DNA of 64,000 nucleotides from assembly GCF_035222275.1 (NCBI RefSeq), contig NW_026946359.1, positions 5,828,001 to 5,892,000 of the forward strand, written 5' to 3'. Position 1 is the first letter of the stretch, and every line of letters begins with the position of its first letter. This stretch comes from Podospora bellae-mahoneyi. Its lineage: Eukaryota > Ascomycota > Sordariomycetes > Sordariales > Podosporaceae. Under the pieces are notes generated by a model. That model was not told the DNA's origin. It was given only the letters and a program-made list of their open reading frames with translations, and searched no databases. Below are positions 42,901 to 54,900 of the stretch, one piece after another. Position numbers and translations under genes: made by a program.

Positions 42901-45900
42901 TGCTCTCGAGTCAAGCGGCGGGACGTGCGTATGCGCCATGATCTACACTGTACGTCTGCGGCCGCTGTTTGTAGAAAGTGCTGTGCCTGGTAAAACCGAA
43001 CTGGGATGTGCGTTGTGTATCCTGTGCAGCTCCATCTACACGGATTTGGAACTTTTAGGCTGACGTGCGACTTCAAAGCGTGTCTTGCTTTCTAGGTAGT
43101 ATCTATCGTTCAGGTAAAGGGGGGCATGTGTCACTTTGCTACCCGCTGTCAGCAATGCAGAAGCCAAGAAGTTGGTATGCACTCGCAATTAATTTGATGG
43201 GGGTGTCATCTACGACCTGATAGGATAGGCGGTGACCTTTTTGTCTCAGCTTAGTAGGTATGTTCGGTTCGTCTCTGTCGGGTGCTATTCTCCCGTTGGC
43301 AGGGTTCAAGACATTTTGTCTTCATACAGACCACCCAAGTCAACCTAGGGGTGTGCCTTTACCACCTGAGGGAGTGTATCGTAGGCACGTGTGGTGACAA
43401 TCACAACATCACAGTATCAGTATTGGCCTTACTGTTCCTTCTTTGTACAGAATGTAGGGACAGCATTGTAGCATGTGGTACGTACACCGCCTCGTCTTTG
43501 ATCGATCAATCCTTCTCCAGCGGTTGGATTTGCGGCGCAGAACGGGCACCGTCGATTTCTGCCGAGAGTAGTCCCGAAGTGGGAGGATGACTGGACCAGA
43601 TTCAACTCTGCGGTTGCTGGTGCTGCGAAAAAATGGATGGGAATTTCACAGAAGGATTAGAGGCAAATGTTCAGAATTCCCGTCCTCGTTTGCCGCGCCC
43701 CCTCTCCGCCATGAGGAGAAGTCCCGAGCCAAAGGGTTCAGATGTCTCAGCATGGCGTAGCTGATGCTCGTATGTGTCTGAAAAATGCATACATCCGCAC
43801 ACCATCTACAGAATAAGCATAATATATGGTTGGTCTATTCTTACAAGAATGCTTCTTCAGCCTTCGGCTCACCCGACCGTTGAGACCCGGGAGGATGGGG
43901 AGAAAGCTGTCCGCCCCGTATCAGCGGCAATGACAGAAGTCGACTTGTAGAATCAAATGGACTCCAGAGATCCGTGTATATGCACGCCTACCTTCTTGGT
44001 CTTGGCCCCATCTTCATAGAATGTCCTTCTTCATTTGGAGGAATGTTTCGGCCACTCGTATAACCTTTCCCACTCACGTCAAGGCTCGGCGTCAAGGATG
44101 ATATGGTTGATATCGCTGCTGTGGTTGAAAAACCTAGCCTCATAATCAGCTGCGGGGTTGAAAGTTGGGGAAGTTAGTAGATGAGGCGTCGTCATTTTTT
44201 TGGAGCAAAGCCACAATCTGCAATTTCCAGCAGACTGGGCAACGATTTGGCGAGCCCGACAAGGGGCCACGCTGGGGGTCAACGTGGTTTGTTTCCAGGA
44301 TGCGAAAACCGACGTGAGGTTCTTTTCTACCCCAAGAAGGAAAGATTGACAGTCAGACCAAAGCGTTTGTTCGAGAAGATTTCCCATCTTTGCAAACATC
44401 ATAGAGATAGATGGGCCTTGGGGTTCAAGGCCGGACCAACAGCAGGTCTTGTCACCGCTGTCGTGGTACCCTAGAGCGCAAGTTCCTTAATCGCCGGTTT
44501 TATTTCCACCCAGTGATCGATCGCTATTGGACGCAGTTCGCGGGACCACAGAACTCGGACTCCTTTCGTCGTCGGTGTCTCAATCCGGTAGGCACTCACC
44601 TCCACCATCTATTACGAAACTGTGCTCCATACCAAGCTCGCCCAGGGTCGCTCGCTAGGCTGAGATGTCACGATGTCCGCACCTGGAGGCCGAACGGAAA
44701 ACGGAGTGGTTGATCAACCCGGAGCTCCGATGCCGAGAACTCGACGGACTTGAAGAAACAACGGGGACGGCCCCACAGCGGGCGCCGATTCGATCCTAGT
44801 TTCGATCCCAGCAAAAGAAAAGTGAAGCTAGCAAGCATGCTTAGCGGTCCCGTTTTAGCGGCGGGTATCAACGTCTTGTTCGAGAATGGTTGTCTTGGCT
44901 CGATACCAACCTTCATCCTACATCGCCAGCGGCGAACCGGAAGGGGATCCCGTGTGCTGAAGTGAGTGCGCGCAAAAACGGTTAGTTTCCTCAATCATGA
45001 CATCTTCAAGATGACATGTTTTCGGCAAGGCTGCCGAATAGGTTTATGTCCCACGCCAGTCGCTCCCACATAAGCCCGCTGCCTATCTCTGCCGAGTGCT
45101 GGTTGCGTTTCAGGGTGAGGTGTGTAACGTGCTTCAAAAGGCGTCGGCCTCGCTCATGGTTCACAAGGCTCGACCGCCGATAAGCATGTTGGATCAGCGG
45201 GGGCTCAACAGCGCCAACAAGGAGGGTGACGGAAAACCAGCGAAGTTGTAAAAAGATCTTGGCATCATCAGGTGGGGGACCACAGCAGAAGTGCCCGACC
45301 CTTGAGCTCGGTGTGTTTGGGAGCCTTTGCTGCAGTAATGCGGCGGCATGAGAAGTTTGTGTAGACAGATGGAAGATATTGCCAAGATATCAGTTGATAG
45401 CTAGCAGAGCAACCCAAGCCAACATGACAAGCCGTGGTAATCCAGCTCACGGTCGACACTGATGTGACAATATTTGGGCCTCATGTTGCCAACGACCGAA
45501 GAAGGATTTCAGCGAAGGACGAGATAATAGAGGCTTATACCTAGTCAGTGCTGCAGCGAACGGTGGTAAGCTGATGCCGCGAAAATAAACTCACTGTTGG
45601 CGCAATGATCGCCCACGGGTCCAGATCTCGCTTACCGGGAGAATGAGTTGGTGGAAGATCCATATCCATAGGGCTCAAGACACACGTCAGTAAGCAATTA
45701 CTGATGGGTGTGAGCTGCTCTTTTCAGCGATGGCCAAGGTCCCGTTCGTCCGCATTTGGAATGAAGGCAATAAGAGAGCACTCCTTGTCATGTTGAACAA
45801 CAGTCAGCCTCACGGAGTTTTGAGCGGCCCAACAACCGCCCCCGCTTCAACGTACCTATCGTCAAACCCCGTAGGACCCTTTGCCTTCGGTGCGCTTGAT

Positions 45901-48032
45901 TTAATGTAGAAGAGGTCTTGGAAGAAACTCGGCAGTTCATACTGTCTATTCCAATAGGTGGGTAGATAATACTCGGCGTAAAGCAACCCACTCCAACCTC
46001 CTCACGACGAACACAAAGCCGCCCGTCAAGACCATCCACTAATCTAGCTTCAGTCAGCGTCGCTGCCCTCGGGCGAATTCACCACCTTCCATCACGGCAG
46101 TCATTCCTCGACGACCTCGTGGCAAGTCATTTCCTCACTGTGCTGGCGGCGACGGAACATATACTCCGCGATTGTGACCCTGCCAACATCAATAGCTTTG
46201 CAGATCTTGTCCTCTCTTGTCCCGTCCCTGAATCCATATCTCTCAGTGAACCTCCCGACTCAAATGCGTGGGTGCCTTCACTATCGTAGGATGTGCGAGC
46301 AGATATGTTGGTGGTTGTTGGGCCATGGCACGTTGTTATCTAATGCTGATGCAAGCAGATGTGGTTGTAAGTGGGCCGTCTGGTTTGCGTTGTTGTTGAG
46401 CCATGGCTGTCACTATTCGCCTCATCACTATTCTCGGTGCATCCGCTCTCGTCCCTCACAAGGAGCCGAGCCTAAAGTGAAGTGTAAGAAGGAGAGCCCG
46501 CTCGAGATTGCTGTGCCCTCTTGTGATTCGCGACTTGGGCGGTGAAGCTGCAACCGAAGGAAGGGCTGTCGAATGGTGCCGATGGCAGTATTGAGTGTTC
46601 TGACAAGACGGAGCTCTCGATTTGTCCCGTCTACCCGCCTGCCGGATGGCTGGTCGCCGTCCGGGCGAGGATGTCGGGGGTGTCGTGACGTCGGGGGAGG
46701 GACGTGACTTGCGTTGCGTGCTCGGGCCTGCTAAAGGATCTGGTTGCTTCCAGAAATCCCATAGGAGCTGGGGGTGGGATGAAAAGGTACCTTCGCAACC
46801 CGGCCCGTCATCCAGCGAATCATCAACACACCCCTTCTCGAGCTCCCAGGCACGGTGTCGGTGCCATCGAGGTTCTTAGCTTACATCCCACGCTCTTGAT
46901 CTGCTATCCGCTCCCGTCGAGATGTGGCTTCTCACCAGCGCAGGACAGCGGGAGCATCGAAATGTATGGGTACGGCCCGTTCGTTGGATCACAGTGTGGG
47001 CTCTTCTCAGCTGTAGAGGAGCCGCGTCTGTCAGCCAATGCCCGTCAGTGCAAGTCGCAATCCCGAAGAAGATCGCACCACGAAAGCTTTCTGGGAATGC
47101 GCTAGCCACTTACCCAGTGTTTCTCTGATTATCTCGCTATTGGTCATACTTGACCTGCCGCCTCGGTGTAATTGTTCCCTATCAGTCGGGCAATGAGGGT
47201 AAGCTGCTTTATCGTAGCTCTTGTCCATGCAGAAACAAAGGTACCATCCTTACTGCCCATATTGCACGTTTGATGAAATGTAAACCCGCCGATCAATCCC
47301 TGAACAGGTCGTTCGAAGGAGTCTAGAAAGGTTCCTTTTCGAGTGCCGAATCTCGTGTCAAACACAAAAGGACCGGCAATATCGTCCTTCAGGCTTCTGC
47401 CAAGCCATTTTGGCGAGCAGTGCGGGCACCGGGCTGGGTGGCTGGCCACGGTGGGTGGTGGCGTGTGGTGGCATGACGAAGGCTGGGCTCCTTTCCGGAC
47501 GGAGCATCCTCTTCTGGACATTGCTCCTGGATGGGCGCAGAGCTGACAGGTCGAGCGGTTCGGACAACTGCCGACGGGAGGGCTAGCTCGCCAACTAACA
47601 ACAAGCTTAAGTCAACTCTCGTTCCAACGGTAGTGCTGCGTACCTGTCGATGGTATGGACGGGCATGGCTTCGAGGGATCTGTGAATATGGATATCTTGG
47701 ACATGGCGCTTTTCCCAAAGCGAATCACGCGAATCAATTTTCGACGCAGTTGACACCCCCAGCCATGTGCTTAGGTGGCGCTTTCCTTATCAATGAACTA
47801 CCAGTCCGGAGCCGGAGCGTTTTCGCAAGATCACCAAACCCGTGTCTCGTTATCCCGTTCTATCTCCGCCATTACCATCTCCTACAGACCGCGAGAAAAC
47901 ACCAGCAGTGAAACACCTTTGACGGCGACGACGGGAAGCTTCTAAATTAAATGTCGCACATAACTTTCTTTTCACACACACTCGCCGCCCACATCACCAA
48001 TGTCACGGTAAGCTGCAGCTAGCTCTCTTTAG
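39919..48032. other. First part of a 19.6-kb stretch without a supportable gene
   Basis: It starts with the G-rich 3' UTR of the transcription-factor gene, a (GT)n-like run (40150-40180) and T-rich tracts (40260, 41510). After that I find only open frames below 180 codons, overlapping on both strands, with no family motif, signal peptide or matching splice sites. Composition is ordinary and not AT-rich, so it is neither a centromere nor heavily RIP-mutated. It could carry non-coding transcripts or lineage-specific genes with many short exons. Confidence 0.45.
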
Positions 48033-48065
48033 CAACAGCAACAACAACAACAACAACAACAACAA
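48033..48065 (+). repeat. (CAA)n microsatellite
   Basis: CAACAG is followed by nine perfect CAA units. In frame it would code poly-Gln, poly-Asn or poly-Thr, but I see no gene around it. Confidence 0.95.
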
Positions 48066-49529
48066 CCAAATATTGAAGCCCGAGAGTCTGGGTTGGTGTA
48101 TCTGTGATACCCACCATGATCTGATCTCCGGATGGTATTCCGTTGCTTCGCTGACCACCATCGCCACCAATCACCCTTCCGATACCACCCTCTCCAGGAC
48201 CCTGAACTCTTCAGACCGCCGAATCGATCTACACTTCCCCTACTCTGCAGCAACGCCCAGTCTTTTCTTTCTTGCACAGGCCAGCTTGATTAGGGCTACT
48301 GTGCCTGTTGAGTCTCGTCTTTAAACGGCCATCCACCAGTAGTCAACGCAGTAAAAAACCACATAACCAAGGTTAAACATCCATCCCCAATCCTCTGCCC
48401 CGCCCGTAAACCGGCTGCGGTCGCCGACAACGGGCATTGGGGCGAACCGCAGAATCAGCACAGCATCCGTCCAAAGCCCACCATCCTCTTAACCAACATT
48501 GCAGCCCACACACCCCTATCCGAAGAGGTTCCGGCCAGCCGGCCTGGGGGAGGGGAGGCAGTGCTCTGCACCATGGCGGGTCCCTCCCTTCCATCCCATC
48601 CTATCTCTTCCCCCATCCATCTGATATCCGACTATCCCTGTTTCTGTCCCTACATGTCAAATCTGACGGGTGATAACAGACGGCAGCCTTACAGAAATGG
48701 TCACAGAAGTTTCTTTCTGTGAGTGTGTGTGTGGCCTTCTATATGCATGCCACCTTATCATCTCACCACTCTGTTTTTGTTGTGCTCCGGCTCCGATTGA
48801 CGACTACGGAGAATAAAATCCTAGCGGGGAGAGGGGAAAGTTTGTACGACTACCTTTTGGGGACCAACGGGAGGGTTGTGTTCGGGTAGTGGGTTCTCAG
48901 TACCTGGATTGGGAATACAAACCCGGTGTTTGGGAGGGGGGATGGTATGATTGCGACGGTGGTGGGACATAGGTGGAGGTGTTCATCCCATGCTGGGGAA
49001 TAAAGGTAGAGATTGTAGAGAATGGTGGGGATAGGATGATTGCGCTCCTGAGGGGAAACGTAACACGGTGCTGAGGTGTCGAGAGGATCTGAGTCGGCAG
49101 GGCTGGCAAGGAAAACCCGGGAAAAGCCTCAGAGTTGATTAAATGTAAAAACTGAACTTTGTAGAATCAGCGCGGTGTAACCGGAGGGGAACTGTGGGAA
49201 TTGAGATTGTTAGTTGGGATGTAGGAATGTATTGAAGTGAAGGTGGGTTTGGTCTCCGGGGCCGGTTATTGCGGTGATGCAAATGGGACTGCATAGTTGC
49301 TGTTGATGTTGATGTTGTTTAGGCCCCTATTAGAGTCGATTCCAATGTGATTCAAGGTTGTTGAATGGAGCAGGCGGAAGAAGCTGTGCTTGTGTTTTCA
49401 TGAAAATGCGTACGGCGTGTTGTGCGTATACGTCTGCTCTGTAATTAGCATGTCCTGCCGCTCGGAAGAGTACCTATTTGGCTTAAATCGTGCGATTGTA
49501 GTTGTATTCCTGGCAGGCTCGTACTTGTT
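48066..49529. other. Gene-less DNA continuing the long stretch
   Basis: Nothing recognised. A short (GT)n run lies at about 48721-48734, and a TGTTGATGTTGATGTTG run at about 49300-49317 announces the GTT-rich zone that follows. Confidence 0.4.
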
Positions 49530-49910
49530 ATGATATATCTTGGGGTTGTAGTTCCTGACTCTGGGTTGCTCTCGGCGCCTTTTGTTGAACCTAGTCGTCG
49601 GCTGGTTCCGGGCAGGCTCTCATTGTTGTTGTCGTTCCTTGCTGGGCCCGTATTGTACCTGCTTATAGTTATAGTCGTAGTTCCCGCACACGTTGGTCAA
49701 AACAGTGTATGGGCAGATACCTCTCGGCGGCCTTGTTGTGGTTGTGGTTCTCGCAGATTCGACTTGCAGCTGTGGTCCTTGGCCAGCTCTAATTGCTCTT
49801 ATGCGGGTCCTGACAGTCTCAAATTGTAGTTTTTTCGGCAAGGTCAAGTTGTAGTTGCTCTCGGCGGTCATAGTTGTAGTTGTAGTTGTAGCCTTACTGG
49901 TCACAGTTGA
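49530..49910 (+). repeat. Degenerate GTT/GTA-rich repeat zone
   Basis: The nine-mer GTTGTAGTT and close variants recur about eight times, separated by spacers that often contain CTCTCGGCG (49569, 49710 and 49857 areas). The frames through it (e.g. a Thr-run frame on the minus strand) look like by-products of the repeat. It may be an old minisatellite. Confidence 0.55.
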
Positions 49911-51571
49911 TGTTGCTCCGAGCACAGAGCGCCCGATATTGTGAGATTCGACGTAGCCACAACCCCTTTTGGCAAAGTGAAGTCCAGAGCTACAGTGGTA
50001 TAGTCTGGTCGGAACCCCTTTTCTGTACAAGATGCAGTTGTGATACCGTTTCCATCCCTTTCATCCCCTGTTCAGAGGTTGGCAGCAGCTGCCACGTAGG
50101 TATTATATCGATTGAGCTAACAGGTCGGTATGATCCATAGGTCAGGTCGGTAGCTTGAAAGTTTGGTCTGGAGATGTCGGTCGTCTTCTCGGGCTCTTGT
50201 TGGATTTAGAAGTACATATCAGTGCCAGCTCGAAGATATTTTCCACAGCAAGGCATACCTCCAAATCTTGTCTGTCTTTATGTCGACCTAATGTGGTTGG
50301 CGGCCAGGAGAGAATACGACGAGCCAGGGATGTTGGTAATGATAGATGAGCCAACGATGGCGGTGAGATAGGAGTGGTGACTTTTGCCGTCGAGTGCATT
50401 GTGGTTTTGTTGATGGCCGAATGACTGTTGACGTCGCCCTGGAAGCAGGCAGGGCCTCTTTCGATGCATGTACTGAATGCTGGTTGCTCAGTCATGTGTC
50501 TCGGTGCCGGGAACCGAATAAAGCTGTCCGGGACCCTCTATCAATTCGACATCATCTCTGCGGCTTTCCCGGAGATTGCTGAGATATTGGAAGCCCAAGC
50601 TCCCATCCAGTTCCGCGCCAGCAGGGGCGGATCCGGAAAGAAGACGGGAGCGCTGACTGTTCGCAATGATGCGGAGCCGGCGCCGAGCTGACTGGAGCTG
50701 AACTGGCCGAACCTGGGCTGTTAACCGGAGCTGAGCTCTCCGGAGCCGTGGGTATTGACGTAACAAGAGATTCCAAATCTAAGGGAATCTCACCAAACTC
50801 GCCTGGCAAGGACAAGCAGTTCGCCGGCTCCTCTTCCATGACCATCTTCTTCTTCGACATCTTCTTCACCACCAACTAGCCTCCCACATATACCCCTTCT
50901 CCCTAGAAGGACGTGACGCCATCTACCTCTAATAAAACTGCATCATCAAGAACTCAGCGGCAGAAACTCCGATCGCTCCCCTTTGAGAAAACCCGTCTAT
51001 CTCTGGACACACAGGCTGCAGAACACCCCTTCCATGGCCTCACTGACACCACCGCCTGCATCTTAAACGACTCGAAATTAGCCTTGTAGGCAACACATGC
51101 CTATCAAGCATTGCATTAAAGGTAAGTCGATGTCAAACCCAAGCGCTCAGAATAGCAGCTGAATTTGCAGAAACCCCAGTTCCGTTAGTTCCAATACGAT
51201 CTTTCCTCGCAACATCCATGCCCATGCCACAACGATCAATTACCAATAACCCAAGAAGGAGGATACAAAACAGCAGAGATGGAAGGACAAACATTCCCTG
51301 GTTATGGACTGTAGAACGAAGTCTCCAAACACCAGAAACAATAGACAACCGCAGTTCACTCCAAGTAAGTGTGGGACGGTAGGCCGTTCGTTATCCTATG
51401 ACAACTGAGGACCCTTGATTCGCACAAGAAGGACTCAGGGGGCCATGCTTAATTGGATCTGTCCATTCAGACCAGGCTGTCCAGTACTGAGGTAGAGAGT
51501 TAGTTAAACTGTGGTCCTTTGGTGATGCGTGGTACGTGCTTGCCTGAAAATAAAACGAGCTCATTTGGCAC
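49911..51571. other. Gene-less DNA with a GGAGCTGA repeat patch
   Basis: At 50671-50748 the octamer GGAGCTGA or GGAGCCGG recurs about five times, and a 6-bp inverted repeat CCGGAG/CTCCGG (50725-50730 with 50738-50743) could form a hairpin. A 71-codon minus frame at 51133-51348 has one hydrophobic stretch but no other support. Confidence 0.4.
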
Positions 51572-51587
51572 TAAACGAGCTCGTTTA
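51572..51587. repeat. 16-bp perfect palindrome TAAACGAGCTCGTTTA
   Basis: It reads identically on both strands, and a half copy (AAACGAGCTC) lies 20 bp to the left at 51553-51562. It may be a dimer binding site or a relic of a small palindromic element. Confidence 0.85.
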
Positions 51588-51900
51588 ACTTTAATATGAG
51601 TTTGCTTAAACATTGAACTAAGGCGTGAAAGAGACTACTTTGTCTCAGGTCTCCATGAAGCAGATCACATGTATATTATCGCTGCCTTGAGCTTTTCCAC
51701 CTCGCAACGTGACTGATGCTAGTGCAACAGACATAAGTTGTGAGCCAGATGTACTTGCATAACCTCCGCGAGGCAAAAGTTGTTCCATCAAAAGGGTACT
51801 AGTAAAGAATACAGCCCATGTGACGTTATTGGATTGCACATAGTGGTCTAAGTAAGACGAAAAGACATGGATCCTGCGCACGCTATCCCAACCACAGTCA

Positions 51901-51980
51901 CCAGATAAACAGCAGACCAGATAAACAGCAGACCAGATAAATAGCAGACCAGATAAAAAGCAGACCAGATAAACAGTAGA
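51901..51980 (+). repeat. Minisatellite: five exact-length 16-bp units
   Basis: The unit is CCAGATAAACAGCAGA. Copies 1 and 2 are identical, and copies 3, 4 and 5 each differ by one base. The near-identity indicates a recent expansion. On the minus strand the array reads as repeated LLFIWSAVYLVC-like peptides, a by-product. Confidence 0.97.
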
Positions 51981-54900
51981 GGCGAGACTACCCATCAGAC
52001 AAAAGAAAGAGAAATGTGAGGATCTGCAGTCTTGAAGCCACCGGCTTGATATAAAGCCGCAGTACGATGAATGTTGGAAGAATAATAACCGCAGAGGCAG
52101 CCCAGGGATTCCATGTGCCAATATAATTCAACCTAGAGTGCCATCGAGGGGACCATGCCATAATAACTGACTGGTTCGAGGTGCCCACTCAGTTCAAGAC
52201 ATGCCCGGGCCAGATATCAGTAGATGCCTCAGCAGCAGTCTCGGGCCGCCGGCATAGTGACTCGCACCCCGGCGGTACCAGAGACCGAAAGTGAAGCTCA
52301 GAAGGAATGCAAAGAATTGCAAAGGCGCATGGTAGGCAGCATAAACGATAAGAAAGAGTACTCAACTCAGCCAAAAGATATGTCAGGAGACGAGGACTTT
52401 CGTCCTCAACCAGGAGCAGTAGTGCCGTCTGCGAGGTTGTACATATCAAGATTCTGGGGTACTTACCGGGAGACCCGCCACCATCTCGGACCCGCGGTCC
52501 TGCCGCTGCCGCCGTCGACCTCACCGGGACTTGCCCCCGGTTCATGGAGGTAGCCAGACAATTTGCAGCCTGGCATTGAAACATAACTCCTCATCGGGTC
52601 ACCAAACAGCCTTCCTTCGATGCCCAAGAGGAGCCCCAAGTAACCGTAGATACCTTATTTCACAGTGATGATGTTCCCCGAAGTTTAGGCAGGGCCCAAC
52701 GCCAAGTCTCGGGTAACACAGCGCCTGGTAAACCTTGTGTAGCTTATCCCTGCCGCCGCCAAACCCGCGTTTTTGCCGAAGTTACCTAGCGCGCACGGGT
52801 CAGCGTTGCTTCGGTTGCTGGTGGTGCATGCTTGGTTCAGCCTCGTGTCGCGCCAGTTGATCCATCGCCAACTCCCTTCAACTTTCAACAGACCTATGCG
52901 ACGGTCTGATACTCGATCCATACCACTTCTCCCAAGTCTTTACGTGTGCCGGCACCTCTCAAAGAACCCGGTAAGCTGCTTTGATGGACAGTCTGGCTCT
53001 TCAATGCCCCGTTACAAAGCCCCTTCACTCCTGGAAGCACATGCTTTGTCTACATAGCCATATCTACATCATGGCGCCTGGCCTGGTCTGCCTGCTAACC
53101 TGATTGATATCTCCAGACTCTACACAAGACTGTACCCCGCTTCGGACGACGACGAGCCCCGAACCGATCTAATACCGAATAGCAACCAAGGAAACAACTT
53201 CAAGGTATGGACATCTGATTATGTCTTTGTTTTAGTTTCGTATCTCTCCCGTCAAGCCGACTGCCCGGATTCAGGGCCATCAACCGAGATACCCCAACCC
53301 CGTTCCCGAAGTCTAGCACCCACGATATATGCCCTACCCCCAAGCCCATCGTCCCCGATTACACCCGAGAAGGATACACTGCCCAAGACTCCCGCTGAGC
53401 CGGCCCCTATTCTGTCAACTTCATCCTGCCGGTTCGTGTGCCCAGTGGTATCAAAGCAGGACTCAACAGGTCTCAGCCCCACTCGCCAGCCAGTGGTTGT
53501 GAGACTATTCGGAGGAAAAAAACGTGAGCATAGGCATCATGGATGCTTGTTCAGTCTCTAGTATTTGACTTGCTGCCTGGGAGTCTAGTCAGTTGTTGAG
53601 CTCGGTAGTGTCAAAAGTTTGCCCCAAAGAGCCTTTGGCTTATTAAAGCCAGCCCGTGGTTGAGGAAACTTCATACAAGAGGAGGGAACAAATGGACGGC
53701 ATTGATGGACAACCAGGCTCGCCAGCGGCTCGACGTCGTTTATGGCGGGGCCCGAAGCTTTGCTGTCTTGAAAGGGGAATGTTCCCAGAGACATCCACAA
53801 GGGCCGAGGACATTGGACGCCTCTTCATCTCTATACTTCTGGGGACTATAGTTTGTCAGACTTTGGTTGCTTGCCAGAAGCCAGTTAGTGGCTGGAGGAG
53901 TGCCTTGTCACCCAAGACTACTCACCTCCTGGTCTAGGGGTTCAGAGCGGTGGTCCAGGGGTTCAGAGCAGATGACTGGAGGAAACCTGACGGTCGACCC
54001 CTCGACGCGAACCCAAGCGCTTAATTTTCAAACGGCCGCCCTATGTCACTGCTCGCCCTGTGCCGTTGTCGACGACCACCCACGCGATGAAGATTGCCCA
54101 GCTTTCATCGACTGGAGCTCGTCGACCCTTCGCGTTAGAAGGACTCCTTGGCTTTCACACGCATCTTGTCTTGCTTGGCCGGCTACTCGTGGCTTCGCGA
54201 TGGGATTGCCATGCAACAGGCTACATCGAAAGACAGGTTTCGTTCGTCAGCGACTCCCCATTCTCGAGTCGAGTCACCTGTGGTTAGCAACCGCCCTGCC
54301 ATACGGTCCGTCCTCAACTCGCCCCCTTAGCCTCTGCCTTCGAACAGCTCACCGCTGGCCCTTCGAGTAGCCACGACATCGATAGACTCTGGGACACGAC
54401 ATCGGTAGACTGCGACAAGACAGGCGGGGAATACTGGGTTACCACAGGCTCCTCATACTTGTTGTTTCGTTGCCTCTCGCCAACTACAGCCATCTCCGAG
54501 CCAACCAAGAGAATAGGGGAGTTGAACTACACAGACCAGAAATATCGTTGGACGTGTTGCCCACACCAGACCGCCGAGCAATTTTTGCCAACCTCTCAGC
54601 CAGATGCTTGTCGTCGACCATGATCCTTCTCCAGTCTACCAGGAGTACAGACTGCCCCCCAGCAGAAACGACACTCCGCCTCGAGCCCCCGCTTTCACAG
54701 CACTACCATACCGGCAACTCCCAGAAGGCTTGTTCAAGGCGGGTAGCAAGGACCAGATTCCCAAACACTCAAAGCTCCTGCTGCACTACCTCCCCGGCAG
54801 CTCTCGATCCTGATCTAGTCCCAGACCATCACCAAGGCTACGCTGCGCGAACTGTCAGCTACATTTGCTTCGGCTCTTTCCCCCTTGCAACCCATGAGGC

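Noticed and set aside
44750-44965. A 71-codon frame starting with an AT-hook-like RGRP
   Set aside because: A single RGRP core is too common to support a gene and nothing else conserved is seen.
51645-52188. Minus-strand peptide resembling a membrane helix pair (AASAVIILPTFIVLRLYIKP), vaguely like fungal rhodopsin-domain proteins
   Set aside because: Only one helix-like segment resembles the family, the following hydrophobic part is made by the 16-bp repeat, and no splice model extends it.
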